From Candidatus Izemoplasmatales bacterium (GTDB lineage Bacteria > Bacillota_I > Bacilli_A > Izemoplasmatales > Hujiaoplasmataceae), in the NCBI GenBank assembly GCA_028702245.1, contig JAQVPE010000083.1:1-5181 (forward strand): a stretch of DNA of 5,181 nucleotides, written 5' to 3'. Shown here in pieces: positions 1-5,181 of the stretch (positions are counted from its first letter, which is position 1; every line of letters starts with the position of its first letter). The notes beneath the pieces were generated by a model that saw only the letters and a program-made list of their open reading frames with translations, did no database searches and had not been told where the DNA came from. A program made the position numbers and the translations under genes.

Positions 1-1128
1 ATCACCGATATCAGCTAGTATGTTGTCGAAGACAACTGCTTTTGAACCCACATCAACAGGAGCGAACATCCCCGCTTGGATCATCAGGGATATGATGCCA
101 AGGGTTTTCAAAGCAACGGTCTTTCCACCAGTATTAGGGCCGGTTATCACAATGATCCTGTAATTCATGAAACGGATCGTGTTCGGAACGACCTTATCAC
201 GGGAAATGGCTGGGTGTCTAGCATTTAAGAGGTTGATTTCCTTGTCGTTGACTTCAACCATTTCTTCATTGCGGTCGATCGCGCGCTTCGCTTTTGCAAA
301 GATGATATCGAGTTCGGTGAATAGCCTAATGTTAGAGATGAGACTATCCGCTTCGCTGGCAACACCCTGGCTAAGACGATAGAGGATCCTGGAAATTGCT
401 TCTTGTTCCTCAACAGCGAGAGTCTGAAGTTGATTGTTAAGTTCGACACAGGCAATGGGCTCGATGAACAAGGTTTCCTTGCTGGCGGACATATCATGAA
501 CGATTCCCTTGACGTTGTTCTTGTGTTCCGCTTTCACTGGAAGAACAAGCCGGTTGTTCCGGATCGTTATCAATGAATCTGTCAGTTTGCTCGCTTCTTG
601 TCTCAACAAACCTTCCATCTTCTCGCCGAGCCTCTTTTCGGTGATGGCGAGCTTCTTCCGGATCTGCGCTAACTCAGGGGAAGCACCGTCTAAGACATAG
701 CCTTTCTGATCGATGGCTGTTTCGATTTCTAGTTTGATTTTGGAATGCATGACGATAGCGTTGTAATAGTGATCAAGGCTTTCCGAGACGATTTCCAAAG
801 AACGCACTTTTTTAATATATCTATCTGTTCTGATCTCAGCTTCAACCAAAGACACGGCCCGCAACAACTCTTCGATAGAGAGAATCGAGCCGATCCTCGC
901 GCGTTTGATGGCCTCCTCAAGGTCAAGAACACCGGACATCGGGGTTTCATCATACCGCTCGATCATCGTTCTTGCCGTCTGGATTTCTTGAAGCATTGCG
1001 ACGATGTCGGCTTTGTTGCTAGTCGGCTTAATTTTCAGGATCTTCGCTTTGGCCATATCGGTGACGGCATAGGCCTTCAGTTCATTCAGAACGCGGTCAA
1101 ATTCAAGTATCTGTGTATCAGCGAACAT
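1..1128 (-). CDS. mutS2: MutS2 family ATPase/endonuclease, N-terminal part (C-terminus beyond window)
   Basis: This is the first 376 codons of a MutS2 protein, and the frame is open without a stop from 1128 to the window edge. MutS2 is a homodimeric DNA-binding ATPase related to MutS. In Bacillota it has been linked to control of recombination and to rescue of collided ribosomes. The visible part holds the N-terminal core and the clamp/lever region. It includes the family-typical stretch VKGIVHDMSAS followed by LFIEP and ELNNQLQ at about residues 206-234; the usual SASG here reads SASK. A perfect Walker A, GPNTGGKT, lies at residues 330-337, where Bacillus MutS2 also has it. The last residues, ADIGD, are the start of Walker B. 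The rest of the ATPase, the KOW and the Smr nuclease domains of this roughly 780-residue family would lie outside. The ATG at 1128 is preceded by GAGGGTGA (1133-1140). An in-frame ATG at 1152 lacks a ribosome site and overlaps the promoter. Divergent from rnhC. Confidence 0.96.
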   Translation of the reverse strand, partial: MFADTQILEFDRVLNELKAYAVTDMAKAKILKIKPTSNKADIVAMLQEIQTARTMIERYDETPMSGVLDLEEAIKRARIGSILSIEELLRAVSLVEAEIRTDRYIKKVRSLEIVSESLDHYYNAIVMHSKIKLEIETAIDQKGYVLDGASPELAQIRKKLAITEKRLGEKMEGLLRQEASKLTDSLITIRNNRLVLPVKAEHKNNVKGIVHDMSASKETLFIEPIACVELNNQLQTLAVEEQEAISRILYRLSQGVASEADSLISNIRLFTELDIIFAKAKRAIDRNEEMVEVNDKEINLLNARHPAISRDKVVPNTIRFMNYRIIVITGPNTGGKTVALKTLGIISLMIQAGMFAPVDVGSKAVVFDNILADIGD

Positions 1129-1143
1129 TATTTCACCCTCATT

Positions 1144-1182
1144 CGTAACCATTTTACCATAAATCATGATAAAATATACTAA
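1144..1182. promoter_or_regulatory. Divergent mutS2/rnhC promoter region with a 25-bp near-palindrome (1151-1175)
   Basis: The 66-bp gap between two divergent genes contains ATTTTACCAT (1151-1160) and ATGATAAAAT (1166-1175). These are inverted copies with one mismatch and a 5-base centre. Each arm reads outward as an extended -10 element: TGATAAAAT for rnhC at 1167-1175, and TGGTAAAAT for mutS2 on the minus strand at 1159-1151. No good -35 box is present on either side, as expected if the TGn extension compensates. The predicted starts, near 1182 for rnhC and 1144 for mutS2, leave very short leaders of about 13-16 bases. A second -10-like TATACT lies at 1175-1180 but sits too close to the rnhC ribosome site. 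The symmetry could equally be a regulator operator; the promoter role is inferred. Confidence 0.45.
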
Positions 1183-1194
1183 GGAAGTGATAGT

Positions 1195-2115
1195 GTGAAC
1201 TATGTTTTTGAAGTATCAGAGAACGACCGAAATCTTCTCCTTGAATACTACTTCGACATCATGATCGAGCATAATATGGACCATGTCGATTACTTGTTCA
1301 AATCCAAGGACATCACGGCTACCATTTACAAGTCCGGTAAGGTGATGCTTCAAGGGACAAATGCCAAGGATGACTATTTGATGTTCGCGGAGCTATTGGG
1401 CTTCACGCCGGCAGTAGAGGAATCGACAAATTCTAAACCGGAGAAGCCGGAAAAAAGGCAACCTGAACGAAAAGTCAAAGCAATCGGTTCCGACGAAGTC
1501 GGCACCGGTGATTTCTTTGGACCAGTGGTTGTCGCAGCAGTCTACCTCTTGCCTTCCGACTATGCCTATCTTGAGGCACTTGGTGTCACTGACAGCAAGC
1601 ATCTTTCCGACGAAGCCATCATAAGGATCGCGGAACAAATTTCCCAAAAGATCTCACATCACATCCTTGTCACCGATAACAAAAAGTACAATGATCTAGT
1701 CAAACTCGGCTTCAACATGAATAAGATCAAAGCCTATTTGCATAACCATGCGATCATGAAACTCGTAGCCAAGCACAAGGGCGATGTCGAAAAGGTCGTT
1801 GTCGATCAATTCTGTTCGCCGGCAAACTACTTCAATTATCTCAAAGGGAAACAGGTCTACTCGGATGTCACATTTGAAATCGAAGCTGAATCAAAGTATC
1901 TTTCTGTCGCTGCCGCTTCGATACTCGCCCGCGACGCTTTTCTAAAGGAAATGGCCACACTGGGAGAAAAAATCGGAATTAGGATCCCGCTCGGAGCCGG
2001 GCCAGCTGTCGATCTGATCGGCAAACGGATCGCGCTTGAAAAAGGTTTCGCGATTTTCGAGGATATTGCAAAGACCAACTTCAAGAATCTGGAAAAAATC
2101 AAGTCTATGATGTGA
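1195..2115 (+). CDS. rnhC: Ribonuclease HIII
   Basis: RNase HIII cleaves the RNA strand of RNA:DNA hybrids such as R-loops and replication primers, in the cytoplasm and with metal ions. At 306 residues the protein has normal length. Residues 1-72 form the TBP-like substrate-binding domain, with the family signature FKSKDITATIYKSGK and QGT (about 35-55). A charged Pro/Lys/Glu linker (about 74-95) follows, then the type-2 RNase H domain. Catalytic residues expected for HIII are visible: D100 and E101 in SDEVGTGDFFGP, D204 in VVVDQF, and E232 in AESKYLSVAAASILAR, the DEDE set of HIII rather than the DEDD set of HII. TDSKHL (132-137) and GAGPAVD (267-273) are further conserved blocks. The last block reads KTNFKN where relatives usually have His for the first Asn. 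The start is GTG at 1195, set by AAGGAAGTGA (1181-1190). It is divergent from mutS2; sodA follows 141 bp later on the same strand with its own promoter. Confidence 0.96.
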   Translation: MNYVFEVSENDRNLLLEYYFDIMIEHNMDHVDYLFKSKDITATIYKSGKVMLQGTNAKDDYLMFAELLGFTPAVEESTNSKPEKPEKRQPERKVKAIGSDEVGTGDFFGPVVVAAVYLLPSDYAYLEALGVTDSKHLSDEAIIRIAEQISQKISHHILVTDNKKYNDLVKLGFNMNKIKAYLHNHAIMKLVAKHKGDVEKVVVDQFCSPANYFNYLKGKQVYSDVTFEIEAESKYLSVAAASILARDAFLKEMATLGEKIGIRIPLGAGPAVDLIGKRIALEKGFAIFEDIAKTNFKNLEKIKSMM

Positions 2116-2190
2116 TTAGTTATCAGTTTCTTTTTCTATTTTTCTTTACTAATTCGCTCGTTTAGGTATTTGTTAGACTGAGCAGATTGT

Positions 2191-2219
2191 TTGGCTCAAA
2201 TCCTCTAAAATGATATAAT
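2191..2219 (+). promoter_or_regulatory. sodA promoter, extended -10 type
   Basis: TTGGCT (2191-2196) serves as -35, followed by a 17-bp spacer and a perfect TATAAT (2214-2219) preceded by TG one base upstream (2211-2212). This fits a strong vegetative sigma-A promoter with transcription starting near 2226. That gives sodA a leader of about 30 bases and suggests it is transcribed independently of rnhC. No obvious terminator separates rnhC from this promoter: the stretch after rnhC is only pyrimidine-rich with a weak ATTAGT/ACTAAT pairing. Confidence 0.8.
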
Positions 2220-2248
2220 ATAAGTGTAATTAACATCATTTTAGGAGG
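2202..2248. repeat. Inverted repeat spanning the sodA -10 box and Shine-Dalgarno
   Basis: CTAAAATGAT (2205-2214) is repeated as its exact reverse complement ATCATTTTAG (2235-2244). If the extra base G2244 or G2245 is bulged, pairing extends outward by CCTC (2202-2205) against GAGG (2245-2248), which is the core of the ribosome binding site. The centre is 20 bases and AT-rich. The left arm overlaps the -10 box and lies before the predicted start near 2226. Only transcripts entering from upstream would therefore contain both arms. It may be a DNA operator, an RNA switch, or chance in AT-rich DNA. Confidence 0.6.
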
Positions 2249-2249
2249 T
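2243..2249 (+). promoter_or_regulatory. Consensus ribosome binding site of sodA
   Basis: AGGAGGT stands 7 bases before the ATG at 2257, which is ideal spacing for Bacillota and fixes the sodA start. The same bases form the distal arm of the inverted repeat at 2202-2248, so they may be masked in transcripts reading in from upstream. Confidence 0.85.
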
Positions 2250-2256
2250 TTAACCT

Positions 2257-2862
2257 ATGAAATATTCTTTACCGGAACTACACTACACGTACGACGCGCT
2301 CGAGCCATATATCGACCGCGAGACAATGTTGGTCCATCACACCAAGCACCATCAAGGCTACGTTAATCAACTCAACGCCGCTTTGGAGAAACATCCCGAT
2401 CTCGCTTTTGCCTCGCTTGATGAATTGCTCTTAGCAATCAACCGCTTGCCCGAAGACATCAAAGTCGCCGTGAGAAACAACGGCGGCGGCCATTTCAATC
2501 ACACCCTTTTCTTTGAAGCGCTCAAACCAAATGAAGGCTCGCTGCCCAAAGGCGATCTCTTAAAAGCGATTGAGCGTGACTTTGGCTCCTTTGCGACTTT
2601 TAAAGACGCTTTTTCTGAGGCCGCGAAAACCCGTTTTGGTTCAGGCTGGGCCTGGCTGATCAAAAACAAATCCGGAGTTCTTGAAGTCGTATCCATGCCA
2701 AATCAAGATCCTGTTATAAACTTTGGCAAGCCGCTACTGGGAATCGATGTCTGGGAACACGCCTATTACCTCAAGTACCAGAATCGACGAGCAGAATACA
2801 TTGATAACTTCTTCAAGGTAATCGACTGGGAACTTGTAAGTTCTCGTTATGCTTCCAAATAA
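2257..2862 (+). CDS. sodA: Superoxide dismutase, Mn/Fe family, Mn-type
   Basis: The enzyme converts superoxide to oxygen and hydrogen peroxide in the cytoplasm. It has 201 residues, the usual length of bacterial Mn/Fe dismutases, and lacks a signal peptide. The N-terminal helical hairpin carries HHTKHH (27-32). The C-terminal alpha/beta domain carries DVWEHAYY (164-171). The four metal ligands H27, H82, D164 and H168 are all present. Residues that track metal choice point to manganese: Gly at 77 in NNGGGHFNH, and Gln at 150 in NQDPV. The C-terminal LKYQNRRAEYI block closely resembles Bacillus SodA. One oddity is Phe at 86 (HTLFF), where most family members have the active-site Trp (LFW); the other shell tryptophans W131, W133 and W166 are kept. 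Transcription probably starts at its own promoter (TATAAT at 2214-2219) and ends at the hairpin at 2887-2923. Function is very secure; metal preference is inferred. Confidence 0.97.
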   Translation: MKYSLPELHYTYDALEPYIDRETMLVHHTKHHQGYVNQLNAALEKHPDLAFASLDELLLAINRLPEDIKVAVRNNGGGHFNHTLFFEALKPNEGSLPKGDLLKAIERDFGSFATFKDAFSEAAKTRFGSGWAWLIKNKSGVLEVVSMPNQDPVINFGKPLLGIDVWEHAYYLKYQNRRAEYIDNFFKVIDWELVSSRYASK

Positions 2863-2886
2863 TCGTCTTTTAATTTGATTATAAAT

Positions 2887-2924
2887 AACTCGTTTCCAGT
2901 TATTCCGGAAACGAGTTGTTTTTA
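2887..2924 (+). terminator. Rho-independent terminator of sodA, possibly bidirectional
   Basis: AACTCGTTTCC (2887-2897) and GGAAACGAGTT (2907-2917) form a perfect 11-bp stem with a 9-base loop, followed on the plus strand by GTTTTTA. It begins 24 bases after the sodA stop. The convergent EAL gene ends at 2963, so the same hairpin could stop minus-strand transcription. The minus-strand tail, ATTTATAAT, is less U-rich, so that direction is less certain. Confidence 0.92.
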
Positions 2925-2962
2925 GCTAGTATATGAAACTGCGATCGCTGATAATCAAATTC

Positions 2963-4624
2963 CTAGCTTGTTTTCTGCCGGCAATGTTTCTGATACCAGG
3001 AAATCACATCCTGGTCATTCATGGGTTTTGCATAGAGGTATCCTTGAGCATAGTCGCATTCGTATTCTTGCATGAGTTTAGCGACCTCTTCTTCCTCTAC
3101 GCCCTCGGCGACGACTTTATAACCAAGTTGTTTGGCAAGTTTGATCGTCGCGCTCACTATTTGTTGTGAAGACACGTTTTGGATGATCTGGCGCATAAAA
3201 AACTTATCGATTTTGATAACATCGATGGGGAACTGGCTCAAATAGGCAAGCGATGAATATCCTTTCCCAAAATCATCGATGGCGATGCGGATTCCATTGG
3301 CTACGAACTTTTGAAGTGAATTCTTGCTGACCTCGGGATCTATCATCAGAACTGATTCGGTGATTTCCATTTCTATCAGATTTTTTGGCAGTTGTGATTC
3401 GTCAATTATTTTCATTGCCCGATCAAAGAAATCAGTATCATAAAGATTCCTTGCCGATATGTTGATCGAGATAGGAAATGTCATCCCCATCCCGCTAAAT
3501 TCCCATATTTTTTTTAGTGCTCTTCTCAGAACCCAATCGGTCATGGGATGAATCAACTTCGTTTGCTCGACGATTGGTATAAACGTATCGGGATAGAGAA
3601 TACCACGTTCAGCGTGTTCCCACCTGATCAAGGCTTCAAGTCCAACCGGAAAGCCGGTTTTGAGGTCGATTTTCGGCTGATAGACGAGAAATGTTTGGTT
3701 CATTTCGAGTGCCCGTGAAAAAGTTGCCAAGAGCTCATACTCTTTTCGCTTCTGTGTCAACGACTCATCGAAGATAATATAAGGAACGTTTTGGTTCTGA
3801 GCTAGTCTTGCGGAAGTATCTGAGCCGCGAAAATTCTCGAGTTTCGCACAATTATTGACATTATGTGATGAGTTCAATCCGACAGCATAATCAACATACA
3901 TTGGAATATTATCAATGTCACGAGGACGATTCAAAAGCGACCAAATCTGTCCTGCTTCTATATTTAAATCCTCATGTTTTTTAACAACCCATAGCTTGTT
4001 TCTGCCTGACTGAACAACAAACCCTTCTGTGCCGACATAGTCCATGAGATCTTGATAGATTCCGAAGATCAACTTATGAAATACTTCTGTTCCAAGAACG
4101 TCAGTAATCGAATTATGGTTGTTGATGAGGACGGTAATCAAGGATTGTTTCCCTAGGGAAAGTTTCAAGATTCCAGCCCCGAGATAATTGGTATTGGGAA
4201 TCATCGTTTCCTGATTGTGAGACATCAATTCATTGATTCTCTGAGCGTCACGTCGAAGTTTGTTAGAAACATAGCCGCTGATTCCTCCCATTGACATAAA
4301 GATAATCATGCGATAGAACCAGTTGATGAATTCTTGTGGTTCAGGACTGATCACTGTTGTTTCAAACGGCATCAATGGTCCCAGCAAAATACCACCCGCA
4401 AGACCGACAAGCAAACCAAAAGGCGCACCAAAAAACATGCCAGCGAGCAGGATTGGGATATACATAGTGTGGGAGAAAACATATTTAATTCCCCCAGTTG
4501 CGTAAACGAGCAAATAAACCAGCGGAACCAGCGCGGTAACGACAACTAGAGCGATGATCCGATAGTTCTTTTTCAAGACATTGATAATACTCATAAATGA
4601 CGTTTTTTGGGTTTTGATCCGCAA
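2963..4624 (-). CDS. Membrane-anchored cyclic-di-GMP phosphodiesterase (degenerate GGDEF plus EAL domain)
   Basis: The predicted role is hydrolysis of cyclic-di-GMP to pGpG at the membrane. Numbering is from the TTG at 4624. About four hydrophobic segments (roughly 22-42, 52-67, 68-88, 103-120) form a membrane input module, followed by a short helix to about 134. Residues 150-290 resemble a GGDEF domain whose signature is lost: the expected GGDEF site reads SGRNK (206-210), so cyclase activity is unlikely. The EAL domain (about 298-545) looks catalytically complete: E330 in EALIRW, N388, E420 in EITES, D450-D451 in DDFG, K471 in KID, E507 and E510 in EGVE, and Q527 in AQGY. The start is uncertain. 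TTG 4624 has GGGAGG only 2 bases before it; ATG 4594 (residue 11, giving 543 residues) has normal start-codon identity but no ribosome site. It has its own promoter and leader and converges on sodA. The signal sensed is unknown. The EAL assignment is firm. Confidence 0.93.
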   Translation of the reverse strand: MRIKTQKTSFMSIINVLKKNYRIIALVVVTALVPLVYLLVYATGGIKYVFSHTMYIPILLAGMFFGAPFGLLVGLAGGILLGPLMPFETTVISPEPQEFINWFYRMIIFMSMGGISGYVSNKLRRDAQRINELMSHNQETMIPNTNYLGAGILKLSLGKQSLITVLINNHNSITDVLGTEVFHKLIFGIYQDLMDYVGTEGFVVQSGRNKLWVVKKHEDLNIEAGQIWSLLNRPRDIDNIPMYVDYAVGLNSSHNVNNCAKLENFRGSDTSARLAQNQNVPYIIFDESLTQKRKEYELLATFSRALEMNQTFLVYQPKIDLKTGFPVGLEALIRWEHAERGILYPDTFIPIVEQTKLIHPMTDWVLRRALKKIWEFSGMGMTFPISINISARNLYDTDFFDRAMKIIDESQLPKNLIEMEITESVLMIDPEVSKNSLQKFVANGIRIAIDDFGKGYSSLAYLSQFPIDVIKIDKFFMRQIIQNVSSQQIVSATIKLAKQLGYKVVAEGVEEEEVAKLMQEYECDYAQGYLYAKPMNDQDVISWYQKHCRQKTS

Positions 4625-4668
4625 AACCTCCCAACTGGGAAAGCTTTTCGCAAGAAAGGCACGTCTGT
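4595..4668 (-). promoter_or_regulatory. Structured 5' leader of the EAL gene (candidate regulatory RNA)
   Basis: From the predicted transcription start near 4668 to the ATG at 4594, the RNA can form competing structures. UUUCCC (4642-4637) pairs with the ribosome-site-like GGGAGG (4632-4627) around an AGUU loop. Alternatively, GGUUUUG (4628-4622) pairs perfectly with CAAAACC (4616-4610) around a 5-base loop, burying the possible TTG start. The two helices share GG at 4628-4627. In addition GACGU (4665-4661) can pair with ACGUC (4602-4598) and enclose the whole. I could not match it to the consensus of either cyclic-di-GMP riboswitch class. A regulatory role is inferred from pairing only. Confidence 0.4.
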
Positions 4669-4674
4669 ATTTTC

Positions 4675-4703
4675 ATTATATTTGTATTTTCACAAATAAT
4701 CAA
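4675..4703 (-). promoter_or_regulatory. Promoter of the EAL gene
   Basis: On the minus strand TTGATT (4703-4698) and a perfect TATAAT (4680-4675) are separated by exactly 17 bp, close to the vegetative sigma-A consensus. Transcription would start near 4668. It lies between the terminator of the upstream operon (4734-4757) and the EAL gene, so the EAL gene is probably monocistronic. Confidence 0.75.
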
Positions 4704-4733
4704 TATCATTAGCGATAAAAAAAGCCGTTTTAA

Positions 4734-4757
4734 GAAAAAACCCGGGATCCCGGGCTT
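4734..4757 (-). terminator. Rho-independent terminator of the permease/small-protein operon
   Basis: The perfect 14-base palindrome at 4741-4754 (CCCGGG, AT, CCCGGG) folds on the minus strand into a GC-rich stem with a GATC loop. AAG before it pairs partly with the following U run (4740-4735, TTTTTT). It begins 4 bases after the stop codon of the 46-residue gene. On the plus strand the palindrome is followed by CTTGTCT, not a U-run, so it acts in one direction. Confidence 0.92.
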
Positions 4758-4760
4758 GTC

Positions 4761-4901
4761 TCAGTCTTCTTCATCCATCACTTTTGCTTTTTCTTCATTT
4801 TTCTTTGCCTTTTGCTTCTGGATATGTCCAAATACCTTGAGTTTGAGCACGGCAATGACGATTACTCCGAGACCAATCAATACATAACCCCACCACGGCA
4901 T
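4761..4901 (-). CDS. Small single-pass membrane protein, 46 residues, unknown function
   Basis: This short gene starts at ATG 4901 and stops at TGA 4763-4761. It encodes MPWWGYVLIG followed by LGVIVIAVLK, then a tail rich in Lys, Glu and Asp ending MDEED. Residues 3-20 form one membrane segment with paired tryptophans at its N-terminal edge. The C-terminal half is highly charged, first basic (about 29-40) then acidic, and probably cytoplasmic. Coding is supported by a very strong ribosome site, AAAGGAGG (4919-4912), 10 bases before the ATG; by the tight 18-base gap after the preceding membrane gene; and by the terminator directly after its stop. I do not recognise the family. Its place suggests an accessory subunit or regulator of the upstream permease, or a small protein that merely shares the operon; this is inference. 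Confidence 0.8.
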   Translation of the reverse strand: MPWWGYVLIGLGVIVIAVLKLKVFGHIQKQKAKKNEEKAKVMDEED

Positions 4902-4919
4902 GATTTTCTCTCCTCCTTT

Positions 4920-5181
4920 CTACTTAAGATAGGCTCTTTTGATGAAAAACCGATAACAAAGAAATGCCAATCCGATCATATAGATGGACCCGATCAAGAT
5001 GTAGCCATAAAAAGACAGATCGCTTGGATGGTCCAAAGATAAAGCCAAATTAAGGATCGGCTTGATCGTCCAGAAATTGGGAACGATCCCCAACAAATAC
5101 TGCTTTCCGTCCTGAAAAGCGTTTATTAGCGTCAGAAGCGGCAACATGATCACCAGACCACTCGATTTCATGAAAGCGAAT
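4920..5181 (-). CDS. C-terminal part of a polytopic membrane protein, probable ABC-2-type transporter permease (start beyond window)
   Basis: The frame is open from the right window edge to a TAG stop at 4922-4920, giving 87 visible codons. An ATG at 5171 has no ribosome site before it (TTCGCTTTC precedes) and the frame continues upstream, so it is an internal methionine, not a start. Two hydrophobic segments are seen: SGLVIMLPLLTLINAF near the beginning of the visible part, and YGYILIGSIYMIGLAFLCYRFF near the end. A short basic tail, IKRAYLK, follows. Ending a permease with a long helix and a basic KR tail is typical of ABC-2-family export permeases, but no diagnostic motif is visible, so the family is a guess. 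Any ATPase partner would lie outside the window. It is followed after 18 bases by the 46-residue gene and then a terminator, so the two form the end of one operon. Confidence 0.7.
   Translation of the reverse strand, partial: FAFMKSSGLVIMLPLLTLINAFQDGKQYLLGIVPNFWTIKPILNLALSLDHPSDLSFYGYILIGSIYMIGLAFLCYRFFIKRAYLK

Noticed and set aside
745..1182. A 145-codon open frame on the plus strand opposite mutS2
   Set aside because: It is antisense to a clearly coding MutS2 frame, lacks a ribosome site and resembles no family; it is a shadow of the real gene.
2116..2160. Terminator after rnhC
   Set aside because: Only a weak ATTAGT/ACTAAT pairing around a pyrimidine-rich loop with no GC-rich stem; not convincing.
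2179..2198. TGAGC/GCTCA inverted repeat at the sodA -35 box
   Set aside because: Only 5 bp with a 10-base loop; too short to separate from chance.
2205..2244. PerR or Fur box in the sodA promoter
   Set aside because: The AT-rich region does not fit the TTATAATnATTATAA or Fur consensus well enough, although the long inverted repeat itself is real.
2941..2948. GCGATCGC octamer (HIP1-like palindrome)
   Set aside because: A single copy in the window and a non-cyanobacterial gene set; taken as chance.
4594..4668. Known cyclic-di-GMP riboswitch (class I or II) before the EAL gene
   Set aside because: The conserved core sequences of these classes, such as the GCAAA-type junctions and GNRA tetraloop/receptor layout, are not seen; kept only as an unnamed candidate leader.
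4485..4709. A 74-codon minus-strand frame with a CxxC-like CLSCEK segment over the EAL leader
   Set aside because: Its first ATG and its internal ATG at 4676 lie at or upstream of the predicted transcription start, and it runs out of frame into the EAL coding region. I see no ribosome site.
4741..4754. SmaI-BamHI-SmaI-like sequence suggesting a cloning linker
   Set aside because: It is the stem of a well-formed terminator with a U-tract right after a gene end; natural origin explains it fully.

Overview
The window looks like chromosomal DNA of a low-to-moderate-GC Gram-positive lineage: Bacillota in the broad sense, or a relative of the Acholeplasma/Izemoplasma/Erysipelotrichia groups. The evidence is RNase HIII (typical of Bacillota and relatives), a MutS2, a Bacillus-like Mn-type superoxide dismutase, strong AGGAGG-type Shine-Dalgarno sites and TGnTATAAT promoters. 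TGA ends genes here and Trp is encoded by TGG, so the standard bacterial code fits and a Mycoplasma-type UGA=Trp code does not. The exact taxon cannot be fixed from this sequence alone.

Layout, left to right: (1) the N-terminal 376 codons of mutS2 on the minus strand, cut by the left window edge just after the start of Walker B; (2) a 66-bp divergent promoter region carrying a 25-bp near-palindrome; (3) rnhC (RNase HIII) on the plus strand; (4) a 141-bp intergenic region with a strong promoter for (5) sodA, where a long inverted repeat spans the -10 box and the Shine-Dalgarno; (6) a strong terminator between convergent genes; (7) a membrane-anchored degenerate-GGDEF/EAL cyclic-di-GMP phosphodiesterase on the minus strand, with its own consensus-like promoter and a compact leader that can fold around the start region; (8) a minus-strand terminator; (9) a previously easy-to-miss 46-residue single-pass membrane protein; and (10) the C-terminal end of a polytopic membrane protein, probably an ABC-2-type permease, running off the right edge and apparently co-transcribed with the small protein.

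The genes are mostly unrelated housekeeping functions: nucleic-acid maintenance (mutS2, rnhC), superoxide defence (sodA), second-messenger turnover (EAL protein) and membrane transport. I see no mobile element, CRISPR array, tRNA or rRNA. The least ordinary features are non-coding. The sodA inverted repeat could make translation depend on which promoter made the transcript. The EAL gene has a foldable leader and an ambiguous start. The mutS2/rnhC gap is symmetric. None of these can be called a new system from this sequence alone.
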